A stretch of 64,000 nt of DNA from Pycnopodia helianthoides (taxonomy: Eukaryota; Echinodermata; Asteroidea; Forcipulatida; Asteriidae): contig CM063250.1 in the NCBI GenBank assembly GCA_032158295.1, positions 5,939,001-6,003,000 of the forward strand, read 5' to 3'. The notes under the pieces are model-generated. The model did no database searches. It saw only the letters and a list, made by a program, of their open reading frames with translations, and was not told the DNA's origin. Below, one piece after another: positions 45,780-56,253 of this stretch; positions within the stretch are counted from its first letter, which is position 1, and each line of letters begins with the position of its first letter. A program made the translations under genes and the position numbers.

Positions 45780-46430
45780 GGTGCAACCCCTTCGGAGCAT
45801 AATTCAGATGTCTCTCTGAGTACGCTCGAGCTCCGATCGAAAAGTTCCCGCCCATCTCCTCCAATTAAAATTCCTTGCATTCTTTATAACTAATGACAAG
45901 AGCGATTACAACAAATTAATTCAACTTATCGACACCAGATGTCACTGACTTGCTCAATTTATAATACATTTACAAGACTACAAGTTTTGAAAGCGCAAAA
46001 GGTGCGAATATACATCGCCTGAAATGGGAGAAACATATACTGCTCGAGATTTGAACTATCATGGAATGTCTTGTGGAGAATTGTTAAAAACTCTTAAAAC
46101 TTAATGTTTGGAGTCCAATCCTTGATTTTCCTCGAGCTTTAATGGCGGGCACCTCGTCTCACGTTTCGTTTTAGGAATGGCAGGAAGTGCCCTTCCTCCA
46201 TGGTACTCAAACAAGGGTAAATCAAGGAGTGCTGAAGGAATCTCGTCAAGAACAAACCGGGAGAAGGTTACACTGAGCATGCAGACACTTGACTCGTGTA
46301 TGAATCATCAGATACCAATATTGATTAAGTAAATGGTACAGCTTTAGTGTTCTATAATAATGATGCTGGTGTGCAGAGACGGTTGGTATGCTCTATTGTT
46401 AGCACTCGGCCAACATTGAGCATGTATTCA
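45780..46430. other. Unassigned stretch
   Basis: No recognisable feature. Confidence 0.3.
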
Positions 46431-46476
46431 CCGTTTAGTTTGACCCAACATAATGAAATAACAAACCTGTGAAAGT

Positions 46477-46632
46477 AGGATTTAAAGCTTTGCATGGTGG
46501 AAGTATAACTAGGAGAGGTATGCGGTGTCACCATGTTTAAATCTCTGTTGAGTATAGTGTTGGTTCTGAAAAGAACCAATGGTTAACGACTCAACGTTTC
46601 GATCAGTATGCTCTGATCGTCTTCAGGGGAAG
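46477..46632 (-). mobile_element. Insertion with hammerhead/Penelope-like palindrome
   Basis: The insertion is bordered by the repeated octamer GTGAAAGT (46469-46476 and 46633-46640), followed on both sides by TTAAAGCT. Read on the minus strand it contains CTGAAGA, a 7-bp stem CGATCAG/CTGATCG with 6-base loop, then AAACGTTGAGTCGTTAAC and the inverted pair GGTTCT/AGAACC. This order resembles the hammerhead-like motifs of Penelope-type retroelements, but the core is not canonical. Confidence 0.45.
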
Positions 46633-46816
46633 GTGAAAGTTTAAAGCTCTGTCGGTCATCGGAGTCACAATTGAAACTGGTGGAAAACAAACAAGTTATT
46701 ATCTTTTAAAACATCGGGTTTTGGAGTAATGAGATCAAATGTAGTTGTTTTACTCAATTCTCAAAAACTATAGCATTTCAGGCAAAAGTATCTCAAGGGA
46801 AGTTTTCTACCATTAA

Positions 46817-47080
46817 CAGTGGCGTACCCATCTGTCACCCCAGATAAGATCGAAATAAATGCACAAATGAATGGTTCAATACTTAAAATAGCCCCCCCCC
46901 CAAAAAAAAAAAAAAAAAAAAACCAACACAACAACAACAACAACAACAAAACAAAACAAAACAACGACAACAACAAACAAAAAACATAAACAAACAAACA
47001 AAAAGCACTCCCCCCCCCATTTTTTTTTTTAAATAAATAAATAAATAAAAAATAAATAAATGTGTGGTTACGCTTCTCAT
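46817..47080 (+). mobile_element. hAT-like end plus low-complexity insertion
   Basis: Starts CAGTGGCGTACCCATCTG, a common hAT terminus, and ends near GGTTACGCTTCTCATTG. The middle is poly-C, poly-A, CAA and AAAT microsatellite (46892-47062). No clean 8-bp target duplication. Confidence 0.4.
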
Positions 47081-47157
47081 TGTGGCCATCTTTATACCCA
47101 AGTTATGTGCAAATCTGTGAACATTCATATTTACGATCTTTACCAATGTGAACGCTC

Positions 47158-47501
47158 TTAAAGGCAGGGTATACTTTTGGTAAATGTCAAAGAGCAATTT
47201 CCTCCCTTTGTGTAAAATAACACACCTGTGAAAATTTGGGCTCAGGTGGTCATCGAAATTGCAAGAAAAAAAATAAAAAGAAGACAAAATAACAATCTTG
47301 TTGCATTATAGAGTTGTGTGCTTTAAGTCTTTCTCGGATTCAAATTTCGGGGTGAAAAATTAGTTCTTTCCATGAAACTATTCTTCAAAGGGGTCGTTTC
47401 TAACAATGTTTTATAATATCAACAGCTCTCCATTGCTTACCGAGTAGGTTTTTATTGCCATTAACTTGTGGAGTGTTACCAAATGAATACCCTATCTTTA
47501 A
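47158..47501 (-). mobile_element. Family B-like relic
   Basis: TTAA at both ends, with termini AAAGGCAGGGTATACTTTTG and ATGAATACCCTATCTTTAA. It shares AATAACACACCTGTGAAAAT and CTCTCCATTGCTTACCGAGT with family B but has its own ends and lacks the usual central palindrome. Confidence 0.65.
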
Positions 47502-47504
47502 AGC

Positions 47505-48660
47505 CAAGATGGTAAGTCACTCTGTTTGTATAGACTGCATGTCCCTATCGATCATCCAATGTACTCTATAAATATTAACTAGTATGTCGATCAAACGCAA
47601 TCATCCAACGCGACCCGCCAAAACCTGTTAAATAAAAATTATGTTAATTTATTACGCGAGAGAGAAAATTATCGCAGAGTCACCGATTTGGAATTATCCA
47701 GCGATGATCGCTTGCCTGTCTATCTGACGGTAAGGTATATCCTGCGTGCATTGCAGCAGCACTCAACGGCTATTTATCGTTCTTTAGAATTCATGGATAT
47801 ACGCGCGTAAAGAGGTTATGGTTCAGTCAAGGCTAGCATTGAATTTGAGAACGGTTGGAGGGAGCTAACTCCTTCTCAGAGGTCAGACCTTCAATCGAGT
47901 GTTGAAGTGACTTGGACAGCAAGGTCGGGAATAATGCATGTTGAAAGTCATAACTTGTGGTAAATTTGATCATCTAGCCTCGTGTTTGCATAAAATCAAA
48001 TCTAGTGCGAGGTGGAACCGAGTCACGGTAAATAGCAAAGGTGACTTGAAGACGAATAATACCAAATAAAAAAAAAACAGCCGGTTCACGTTCTGTATTG
48101 TGTTTGCCACAACACATTATTTGCGGCCAATAATTATCGCTGCCTTGAGCAAAAATGTCTAAATTTCAAGCGCACATTAATTTTGCATTTTCATTATGTG
48201 TGGCTCATTTATTGTCAGAACACTCGCTCAGAAATACTCCCTCGTAATTGCATCCGACAAGGTTTGATTTGTGTCTGGCTGTCCGGATGTGAAAATACAA
48301 TGCTTAGTTCAGGGGGGGGGGGCACTCGCCGAATATGAGCAAATCTAAGATGTAGGATGTGAGTTGAATTGGGAAAGGATGACGTCGACGTGGAGGACGG
48401 ACGTCCTGAAAGAAAATACTGCAAGAGGAAAATACATTTGACAAACATCCATAGAATGTTTTGTATTCGATGCTGTTGTGCTGAGGGTCATAAGCCTATG
48501 TATATTTGTTTGTTGTGTTGTTTATTTTTAATGATGGTTGCTCGTTCATTGGTTATGCTATATAGTTTTATGAGAGATTTTAGTTGTTACATACCTGAAA
48601 CGTTACGCCGTGCATTGTTTATGGATTTTGTTTTCATATTTTAGGAATTGGTAGCTGAAA
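47505..48660. other. Unassigned, comparatively complex stretch
   Basis: No exon recognised. 47560-48010 is repeat-free and of balanced composition, a possible regulatory region. Poly-G at 48312-48321. Confidence 0.3.
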
Positions 48661-48669
48661 CCCTTCAGT

Positions 48670-49060
48670 GCCAAAGGTCTTATACATGATTTGTAGAGCT
48701 GGCAAAATAGTCGCATACAGTGTTCACGTTTTGTGTGATTGAACCATATTCATGAAATAACAAACCTGTGAACATTTCGGCTCAATCAGTGGATGAGTCA
48801 GGAGAATATATATTTTTTTCAAAACATGCACAATTTTCAGCATGTATAAAACATTGTCCTTAATTTTTGTTGTAACAACCGATATCAATTGTTACCCTTT
48901 TTTCCAGATACATTTTCTCGAATATGACTTCATTTCAGAGGGAAATGTTTCAAGGAAAATAATTGCTGTAGTGTGAACTTCGTAATCAGTAAGCTTTCAT
49001 ACCACAATTAAACAATGGTGCTTGTTATCCTTATCAATCATGTATACTATTTTTAAAAAA
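48670..49060 (+). mobile_element. Family E element, copy 2
   Basis: Matches 1626-1980 and inverted 50650-51054. Contains AAATAACAAACCTGTGAACA, ATGAGTCAGGAGAATATA and TATGACTTCATTTCAGAGGG. Termini eroded. Confidence 0.75.
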
Positions 49061-49492
49061 GAAAAAAAATGAGATTAATAATGATATTCTAACTCGTATC
49101 CTACGTATACGTCCTTGAAGTGGTCGTTGATCATTAACCTCATAATTATGTGCCACTTTATAATCAGTAAGCTTTCAGGGTAAAATTCAATAAGGATGTT
49201 TTGTATCCTTAATCCTGTAAAACACCTTTAATCCTTAATCTCATAATGATGGGTGCATTCCTTTGACCACGCGTTATCAACTAATACTAATACGATTTCC
49301 ACTACACGGCATTTACATACCAAATGGATGTTTTCTGATACGAGCGGCCTAGCTCATCGTAATGGGAATACCATTCCCTGATTGCTCGCAAAACATGAAA
49401 CGGCGTACTTCGGTTATATTTATTTATGAGCACATTGTCATCAGGTTCAAGTTTGCAAGGTCGCACTGTACTGCATGGCTGGCTTACGACAG

Positions 49493-49718
49493 GCCCAAGT
49501 TTATAGAGCTGCTGAAGCATACAAACTAGCTGTAAACACAACATATTTTTGTTGTTTACCACATTGAGGTTACCAGCCAGAATGCCATGTCAATTGTACC
49601 ATCTGTGACTGGTATCCTGATTTTTTTATTTTTTTTTTTTTTCTTCTTCTTTTTTCTTTTTTGCTCAGAAGAAACGTTTTAACTGATATCTTCTGCTGAA
49701 ACAGGACTATGAGACTGG
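49493..49718 (+). mobile_element. Family F foldback MITE, copy 2, with T-rich insertion
   Basis: Starts GGCCCAAGTTTATAGAGCTG and ends near GGACTATGAGACTGGG. A T-rich run (49620-49664) interrupts the right half. Confidence 0.65.
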
Positions 49719-49918
49719 GTTTTAGAATGTCATCGAGAATTCGTCTTATAAATGATAAGGGGTGATTAAATTTATGAAGCAGAATCGCCACTGCGTATCA
49801 GTCCTATTACGGGACATGTCTAATTCCTTTAACACGTTGATTACAAGATTAGGAGTGAGAGAGATAACTGCTGTTCGAAACAAACAAATAAACATGTTTT
49901 TGTTTTTTTGAATACACA

Positions 49919-50274
49919 TAAAGGGAAGGTACCCGATTGGTAATCACTCTAAAAATTTAAGGCAATAAAAACTGAGTACAGCAACTTTCAATAGAATTAA
50001 GCATTTTGAGAAATATTTCAATTCAAAATAATGTGGATATGGAAAAAATATGTCAGTTTTTATCGCCCAAAATTTGAATCTGAGATCTTGTATTCCTATA
50101 AGGGATTATTCTTTATGCGTGGATATATTCGCTGCAGATTTTGGCGATATTTCAAAAACGCGACCACCCTTTGAAATTAAATATTCACAGGTTAATTTTA
50201 TTGTATATATCTACATTTATATAGGATTAACAATCAAACGGTCCCAAAAACCAAATGTATACTTTGCCTTTAAA
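49919..50274 (+). mobile_element. Family C element, copy 3
   Basis: Left end AAAGGGAAGGTACCCGATTG, right end AAATGTATACTTTGCCTTTAA. Shares GGATTATTCTT..GCGTGGATAT and TTTTGGCGATATTTCAAAAA with 10217-10603. Confidence 0.8.
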
Positions 50275-50649
50275 CTCAGCTGACGAAAATAGCACCAAAT
50301 AGAAAATAACTTATCATATTTTAAGCACAACAGTTCCGGTTACAAAAGGTCACTTTCTTCTGTCGTGCGCAACACCGGCCAGACCGGGTAATTTTTGCCT
50401 GCAGCTAGACGTTGTTCGAGCCGTGAGTAAGAGGATAGCCTGAAGCCTTTATAAGAGTAAATTTTATCTTCACGGATTGGTCGCCAGCCCTCACTCTTGT
50501 GTAAATTTAACTACGCAATATGTGCACACTATTATGTTGATCAATGTTCAACGACCACTTCACTAGAACTTAAGGACATACGTAGGATGGCACGAAGTTT
50601 CCCTCAAGTTAGAACAGCATTGTTAATCTCGTTTTTTAACTAGTCTCTC

Positions 50650-51054
50650 TGGAGGGGGGTGCAGTATTATACAGTGTTGGTAAGGATTTTTTTAAACATC
50701 ACTGTTTAATTTTAGTCTGAAAACCTACTGATTATGAAGTTCATACTAGAACCAATTTGTTTTCCAGTGAATTTTTTCACTCAGAAATGAAGTCATATTC
50801 GAGAAAAATGTATCAGAAAACCTTGAAAAAAAATCGCAACAGCTGATTTTGGCTGTTCCAACCAAAATTAAGGACAATGTGTTTACATGCTGAAAATTGT
50901 GAATGGTTTTTCACTAATTTCTCCTGACTCACTCAACGGATTCAGCCCAAATGTTCACAGGTTTGTTATTACATGTGTATGGTTGATCACACAAAACATG
51001 AACACTGTCTGCGACTATTTTGTCAGCTCTGCCAATCCTGTATAGTACCTTTAA
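50650..51054 (-). mobile_element. Family E element, copy 3 (inverted)
   Basis: Ends GTGCAGTATTATACAGTGTT and ..AATCCTGTATAGTACCTTTAA. Contains the CCCAAATGTTCACAGGTTTG module. Confidence 0.8.
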
Positions 51055-51059
51055 TTATA

Positions 51060-52130
51060 GAGCATTTCTCATATCACAGTGAGCAATGCAGTTTCTCATA
51101 AAGCATGCACACAATGTAAATAACAAATTGCCGTACGTAATGTATAGTTATGTTGATGCTTGCTTTGCAATTTGTTTTGATATAACCCGGTGAGGATTCT
51201 TGGAACAGAATAGAAAAAACATGCGAAACCGTTCAGTCAAAGTCGTGGTTGCTTGGCTGTCAGTTTTTACTGTATGCCATGCTTGCCTGCCTGGCCTTTT
51301 TTTTTTGTTTTTTTGTTGGGGCGTTTTGCTTGTTTGCTTTCTGTGTGTCTGTTTGCTTGTTGTTTGCTGACTGCATGTTTTGTTGTTGTTGTATTTGTTG
51401 ATATGTTTGTCTGTTTGGGGTGTTTGTTTTTTGATAAAAACAGTTTATAATATTCTAATAGTTATGACGAGGCCCTGCGGAAGATACAACGTTTTGATGA
51501 CAGTTTTTAAAACTGGTTTACTTCTCTGGAAGACTCTTTGTCGAGATGTTTTTATTGTCCGAAGATTTAAAATATTAAATGAAATGAAACAAATCTAAAA
51601 CCCAAGTCCTACCATGAGTCTTTAACAATGCACTAGGATCTTAGCAGCAGCTTGCTTTTCCTTCAGAAAATAGAATGTTGATTTGTTGTAATCAAAATAG
51701 AAAGACTTTTAACCAAACGCAGACAACTAAAGTTTATCCTCATGTCAACGTGGTATTGTGTATTATTGGAAACCATAAACATCCTTTCTTGCAATGAGTG
51801 TGTACCGTCTGGAAGCTTGTTATAAATAATTAAACCATGGTAATGTTTTGTGAGACCTAACTAATGTTTGACTATTTGGTTAACTTCAATATATCAACAC
51901 GCATTCCCATCCTCAGCCAAAATGCAGTGTCCAGGGAAGTCGAAATGGCTGTGCCGCAGTTAGCTTTAGTTGCTACGGTTGCAGACGAGACTAGAAACGA
52001 ACACTATACGGACGGAACCATGCCCTGTGGGTTAGTTCCAGTTAAGTTGAATATGCATCTAGCTAACCGTCATTGATAGGGGTAGTGGATAACTATGTTA
52101 GCTGTCAAATTTACTTTAAGTATGCTTTAC
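51060..52130. other. Unassigned stretch
   Basis: TTTG-rich low complexity at 51299-51440; otherwise nothing recognised. Confidence 0.3.
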
Positions 52131-52135
52131 AGTTG

Positions 52136-52925
52136 CTGAGATGCATTCACTCCAAGTACTGCACGAGGGTCTTACGGCAATTACTGATGATGCAATGAGG
52201 CTCTCTTCTCTCATTTGAATCAGCGACACACCCACGATTGGCACCCTCCTCGAGCTAAGTACTGTATGAGGGTCATACGGCAAGTACTGATGATGCAATG
52301 AGGCACTCTCCTCCCATATGGAGCAGCGACACACCCACGATTGGCACCCTCCTCGAGCTAAGTACTGTATGAGGGTCATACGGCAAGTACTGATGATGCA
52401 ATGAGGCACTCTCCTCCCATATGGAGCAGCGACACACCCACGATTGGCACCCTCCTCGAGCTAAGTACTGTATGAGGGTCATACGGCAAGTACTGATGAT
52501 GCAATGAGGCACCCTCCTCCCATATGGATCAGCGACACACCCACGATTGGCACCTTCCTTGAGCCAAGCACTGTTTGAGGATCATACGGCAATTACTGAT
52601 GATGCAATGAGGCTCTCTTCTCTCATTTGAATCAGCGACACACCTACGATTGGCACCCTCCTCGAGCTAACTGTATGAGGGTCTTACGGCAATTACTGAT
52701 GATGCAATGAGGCTCTCTTCTCTCATTTGAATCAGCGACACACCTACGATTCGCACCCTCCTCGAGCTAACTGTATGAGGGTCTTACGGCAATTACTGAT
52801 GATGCAATGAGGCTCTCTTCTCTCATTTAAATCAGCGACACACCCACGATTGGCACCCTCCTCGAGCTAACTGTATGAGGATCATACGGCAATTACTGAT
52901 GATGCAATGAGGCACCCTCCCTCCA
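52136..52925 (+). repeat. Minisatellite array, about 7.5 copies of a 100-103 bp unit
   Basis: CGACACACC recurs at 52327, 52430, 52533, 52636, 52736 and 52836. Two unit types alternate in blocks: one with CTCTCCTCCCATATGGAGCA (central copies, near-identical) and one with CTCTCTTCTCTCATTTGAAT (outer copies). The 100-bp units lack the GTA of CTAAGTACTGTATG. Units are directly adjacent, so it is not a repeat-spacer array. Long open frames through it are repeat-driven. Confidence 0.95.
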
Positions 52926-54335
52926 GTGGGGAAAAAATTGGGCATAGCAAGAAGGAAACAAAATTGATAAAGAGAGCAACAAAAAAAAAAACATTACCCT
53001 GTGTTAACACTTGGCTAATATGTTTTTATCTATGTCAAATTTACGGCAAACAAACCCCTCTGTCCCCCTTAATTTAAGAGTCCACGTACGCCCATGTATT
53101 GTGTTTTTGATTTAGTGTTTATGTAAAAGTTTCCGCGGCCAATCATGTAATATCGAGGTATTTGTAGCTCGGTCGATAGCTGCCTCGGTGTGAATACTGC
53201 TATTAACCCTAGAAACCGTTTCCGCGGGAAGTTGTTTGTCTTCAACTACTGATTATGTTGTTCGCCAATTCCAAACAATAATCGCGACTGAATTGTACAG
53301 TGCAGCTTGTTTACTGGCTTTGTTTACCGGGCAATGGGTAGTGTGTATTTAGGATCATCATGAACAATTGAAACCAAATGGAGATACCAACTCGGGGAAA
53401 CAAAAAAATTAAGTAAATATTAAAATAAGTTACAATACGATGTCCAATCATTTTTGCTATAATTAGTTAAGCGAAAACACACAATTAGTTGTCATTTGCA
53501 TGCTTGGCTACTAAATTGTTGGCATCTATTTTCTCATTTTCATTTCATCCACAACATGAAGATAATAAACAGAAATGAGCAGTGAATGTCCGTTTAACAA
53601 AATATGTCTTCCTTAAATTAAGCAACATTGATATTTGGATATAAAGAAACCGCAGACGAATGACATTTGAAGACGACCGGACACGGTTTGCCTACAGCTT
53701 CCATCTACTATACAATTTTATTTTACTTTTCTTTAAACTGTGATCATCTTGACAAAACGGACGTCTGTTGTAATTCAGTTAGTGCCAAAGTGTACGTGTG
53801 TTGCGTACCGTGGGGGGAACAATTTTATACGTCTCCAGTAGATGTAGGTTTTGTTCACTGCAGCCAATTACACGCAAATTATGCTTGCCGTTCACAAAAC
53901 CTTTGTTTGGACCACGGCTCTAGTCACAATGCAAAGGAACTACGGCTATACGGAAATATATTTTTCTTTAAGTAATGAGAACAGGAAGTTGGCGCGTACA
54001 CAATACAAACTTTTTGTCAGGTCTGGAGGGAAAGGTGGACTTTTTCGCTTTGAAAAGGTGGAATTGAAAAAAACAGCTTCCAAACTAAAGGTACTTCTAT
54101 TTCATGAGCTGTCCACAAATGACTTAGTTTTAGAAGTTGTTAAGTTTTGACCGTCACGTGGTGAGTAGATAGTAATGTAATGTAAAAGGTTTAATTCGTT
54201 TGACTTTTCCACTCTTGGTATGGTTTTTTTAACAAGCGAATTGTTCGCCTGAACTTGTTGTCTTGTCTTAACTTGTCCGTCTTAACTTGTTTGTTACGAA
54301 AGATATTGACAACATAGGGAGACAGCCAATAGTGC
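52925..54335. other. Unassigned stretch
   Basis: No exon recognised. Open frames at 53667-54150 look random. Confidence 0.3.
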
Positions 54336-54337
54336 TA

Positions 54338-54425
54338 AAATATCTCAGTTGGTGAGTGCCTGCACGTTGATCCAGAGGTCGTAGGTTTAAATCCCGCCCT
54401 AGTCAAATTGTATTTGTTCAACCCG
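54338..54425 (+). mobile_element. tRNA-derived SINE head
   Basis: TATCTCAGTTGGTGAGTGCC is A-box-like and GTCGTAGGTTTAAATCCCGC is B-box-like at normal tRNA spacing, but the acceptor stem does not pair. A second, inverted B-box-like text (GGGATTCGAAGCTACGACC) lies at 54499-54517, so two oppositely oriented copies adjoin. Confidence 0.6.
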
Positions 54426-54759
54426 AAATTGAATTATTATTTTTTTATAAAGAATGTGTGTTAAGCATTGTCTATCTCACAGGCATATTATACTCGGTGG
54501 GATTCGAAGCTACGACCTTTGCCATTCTAGAGCAGATACTAGACCACCGAAATTGCCCGGTATTGCTATAGGCAGTTCGAATTCTCTTCACAGGATTCGG
54601 GAAGGTACGATGGGTACACAGTGCTTTACACACATTGCTGTGTGGGTAAAAATATACAAGCAATATTCTTTATTCCCGATGCAAATTGTTGATAAGGGGT
54701 GTGTTCATACCTCCAACGCTGCTTTAGTGGTCTTTCACCATAAAAGAATAGGATAAATA

Positions 54760-55315
54760 AAGGCTCAAATTCAACTAAGCTGTAATTTAGCTTGTTAACC
54801 CATTGGCATTTATTCTGGAAGGCGTTGTCTTAATTTTGACATATATACTGTTGTAATGCTTATCAAGCCAACTGGGGGTCTTTTGTCTAGCTACCCACAG
54901 GTCTCCCATGGCACCGTGTAAAACGTTCAGCGCTTCAAAGCACAGCCCTCTTAGTCCCTTGATTGGGCGTGCACCTCGGTGGAGGCTACGCCCAGAGGCA
55001 AGGCTACATAATTACGGTGGCTGTGCAATACCACAGTGTTAGTTTGAGTTCACTCTGCTTTTAATTTTAGTTGTGCTCTCGATCAGTCTGTAGTACTTTG
55101 CTTGTACTTACCTTGCTGCTTTCGCAACGCAGTCATGAAGAAACATAACATCTCATCAAAGATGAGTGGATATCGTTCTTGTTGAAGGGTCTATCCACTG
55201 CTAGCTGTGATGAGCAAGGCAATCGCTTCTTTGTCTGTTATTTTGTTGATGTTCAAGAGAGTGATCAGCTGGCAGGCTGTTGTTCGGCAGGTCCATGACT
55301 GTATGCTGCTCGGGC
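54760..55315. other. Unassigned stretch
   Basis: Possible location of upstream exons of the WSD gene, but none can be defined. Confidence 0.3.
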
Positions 55316-55317
55316 AT

Positions 55318-55440
55318 AAACTCTGTCTGCAGAGGGTCAGAATATTGACCCGTATTCCGGGTCCCGGGAGCCCGGTTCATTTTTGGGGTCACTTTGACCT
55401 GCAGTTCTTGTCAAAGTATAAACCCGGAACTTTAAATTCA
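55318..55440 (+). repeat. Family I repeat, partial copy
   Basis: Contains ATTGACCCGTATTCCGGGTC and GGGGTCACTTTGACCTGCAG. Confidence 0.6.
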
Positions 55441-55714
55441 ACATTGATGACGAGTTACTGCCGCCTCTGAATCCTCAGTAAGAGAAGTTGAGTTAATGGT
55501 CTGGGGCAAAGACCATGCATAGCATCTTGAGACATTTAAAGTTGTATAAGCGAACTACAAAGTCTTGCCTATAATAATCGATATTATTCACTGGCGTCAT
55601 CCAGCCGCCATCTTAAAGAGCATGAACGATTTTTTTTTCTTGCATGCTTAGAGGTAAATCGATGGTGAAAAAATGGAAACGCACAGATTTGTATGTGCGG
55701 CGAAAGAATTTGGC

Positions 55715-55765
55715 CAACGAACAACCTCCTTTTGACCTCTAGGCGAGGGCGCCCTAGTCAAGTGT
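55715..55765 (-). repeat. Family L short dispersed repeat, copy 3 (inverted)
   Basis: ACCTCCTTTTGACCTCTAGG then CGAGGGCGCCC, inverse of 40945-41010. Confidence 0.6.
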
Positions 55766-55865
55766 GTCGGACCCCCAATATAACAATAGAATTGTACTTT
55801 TCACCCGCCATAATGTCTCTCGATTGGTTGAAGAGCTATATACCTGGCTGCTAATTGTGATGATC

Positions 55866-56058
55866 AGGGCCCAATTTCATGGAGCTGCTTAAGCAGAAAA
55901 TATTGCTTAACAATTATCTGCTAAGCAGAAAGTAGCATGATACCAGTCACAGATTGTACATGTGACATGGTGGTTTGGCTGGTGACCTTATTCTGGTAAG
56001 CATGTTTTGTCTTGCTTAGCTGTTTTTTGTGCTTAAGCAGCTCTATGAAATTGGGCCC
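55866..56058 (+). mobile_element. Family F foldback MITE, best-preserved copy
   Basis: Ends GGGCCCAATTTCATGGAGCT and AGCTCTATGAAATTGGGCCC, inverse over about 28 bp through GCTTAAGCA. 193 bp. Lies 60 bp upstream of the first recognised WSD exon, whose acceptor is at 56116. Confidence 0.9.
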
Positions 56059-56116
56059 AGCTTCAACACACATCAATATTGATTTGTTTGTTTTATGCTC
56101 TCTCTTTTTTTTCTAG

Positions 56117-56253
56117 GTTGAGAATGGATGTCATTCTCATGGGCACATCATCTGTGTATGTCTCTGACTGAAGCACCATGAGCAGTCAGGTTCCGAGTGT
56201 CGAACCGTCATCACCGTGGGCTGAGAGACGACTATCGCAAATCGCTTGTGAAG
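56117..56253 (+). CDS. WSD gene, first recognised exon (5' UTR and start)
   Basis: The acceptor TTTTTTTTCTAG precedes 56117, so at least one exon lies further upstream. A 15-codon upstream ORF (56124-56171) precedes the ATG at 56178, which has a favourable CACCATGA context. The exon encodes 25 residues starting MSSQVPSVEPSSPW and ends phase 1 at GAAG|GTATAG. Confidence 0.5.

Larger units (their letters stand above)
46435..47156 (-). mobile_element. Family D element, copy 3, broken by two insertions
   Basis: Family D blocks appear in order: GACCCAACATAATGAAATAA at the left, CTCTGTCGGTCATCGGAGTC at 46647, ACTATAGCATTTCAGGCAAA at 46767, and TGTGGCCATCTTTATACCC at 47080. They are separated by an insertion at about 46477-46632 and by a second, largely low-complexity insertion at 46817-47080. 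Confidence 0.75.

Noticed and set aside
52136..52925. Regular repeats that might suggest a CRISPR-type array
   Set aside because: Units are contiguous at 100-103 bp with no spacers, in a eukaryotic genome; it is a minisatellite.
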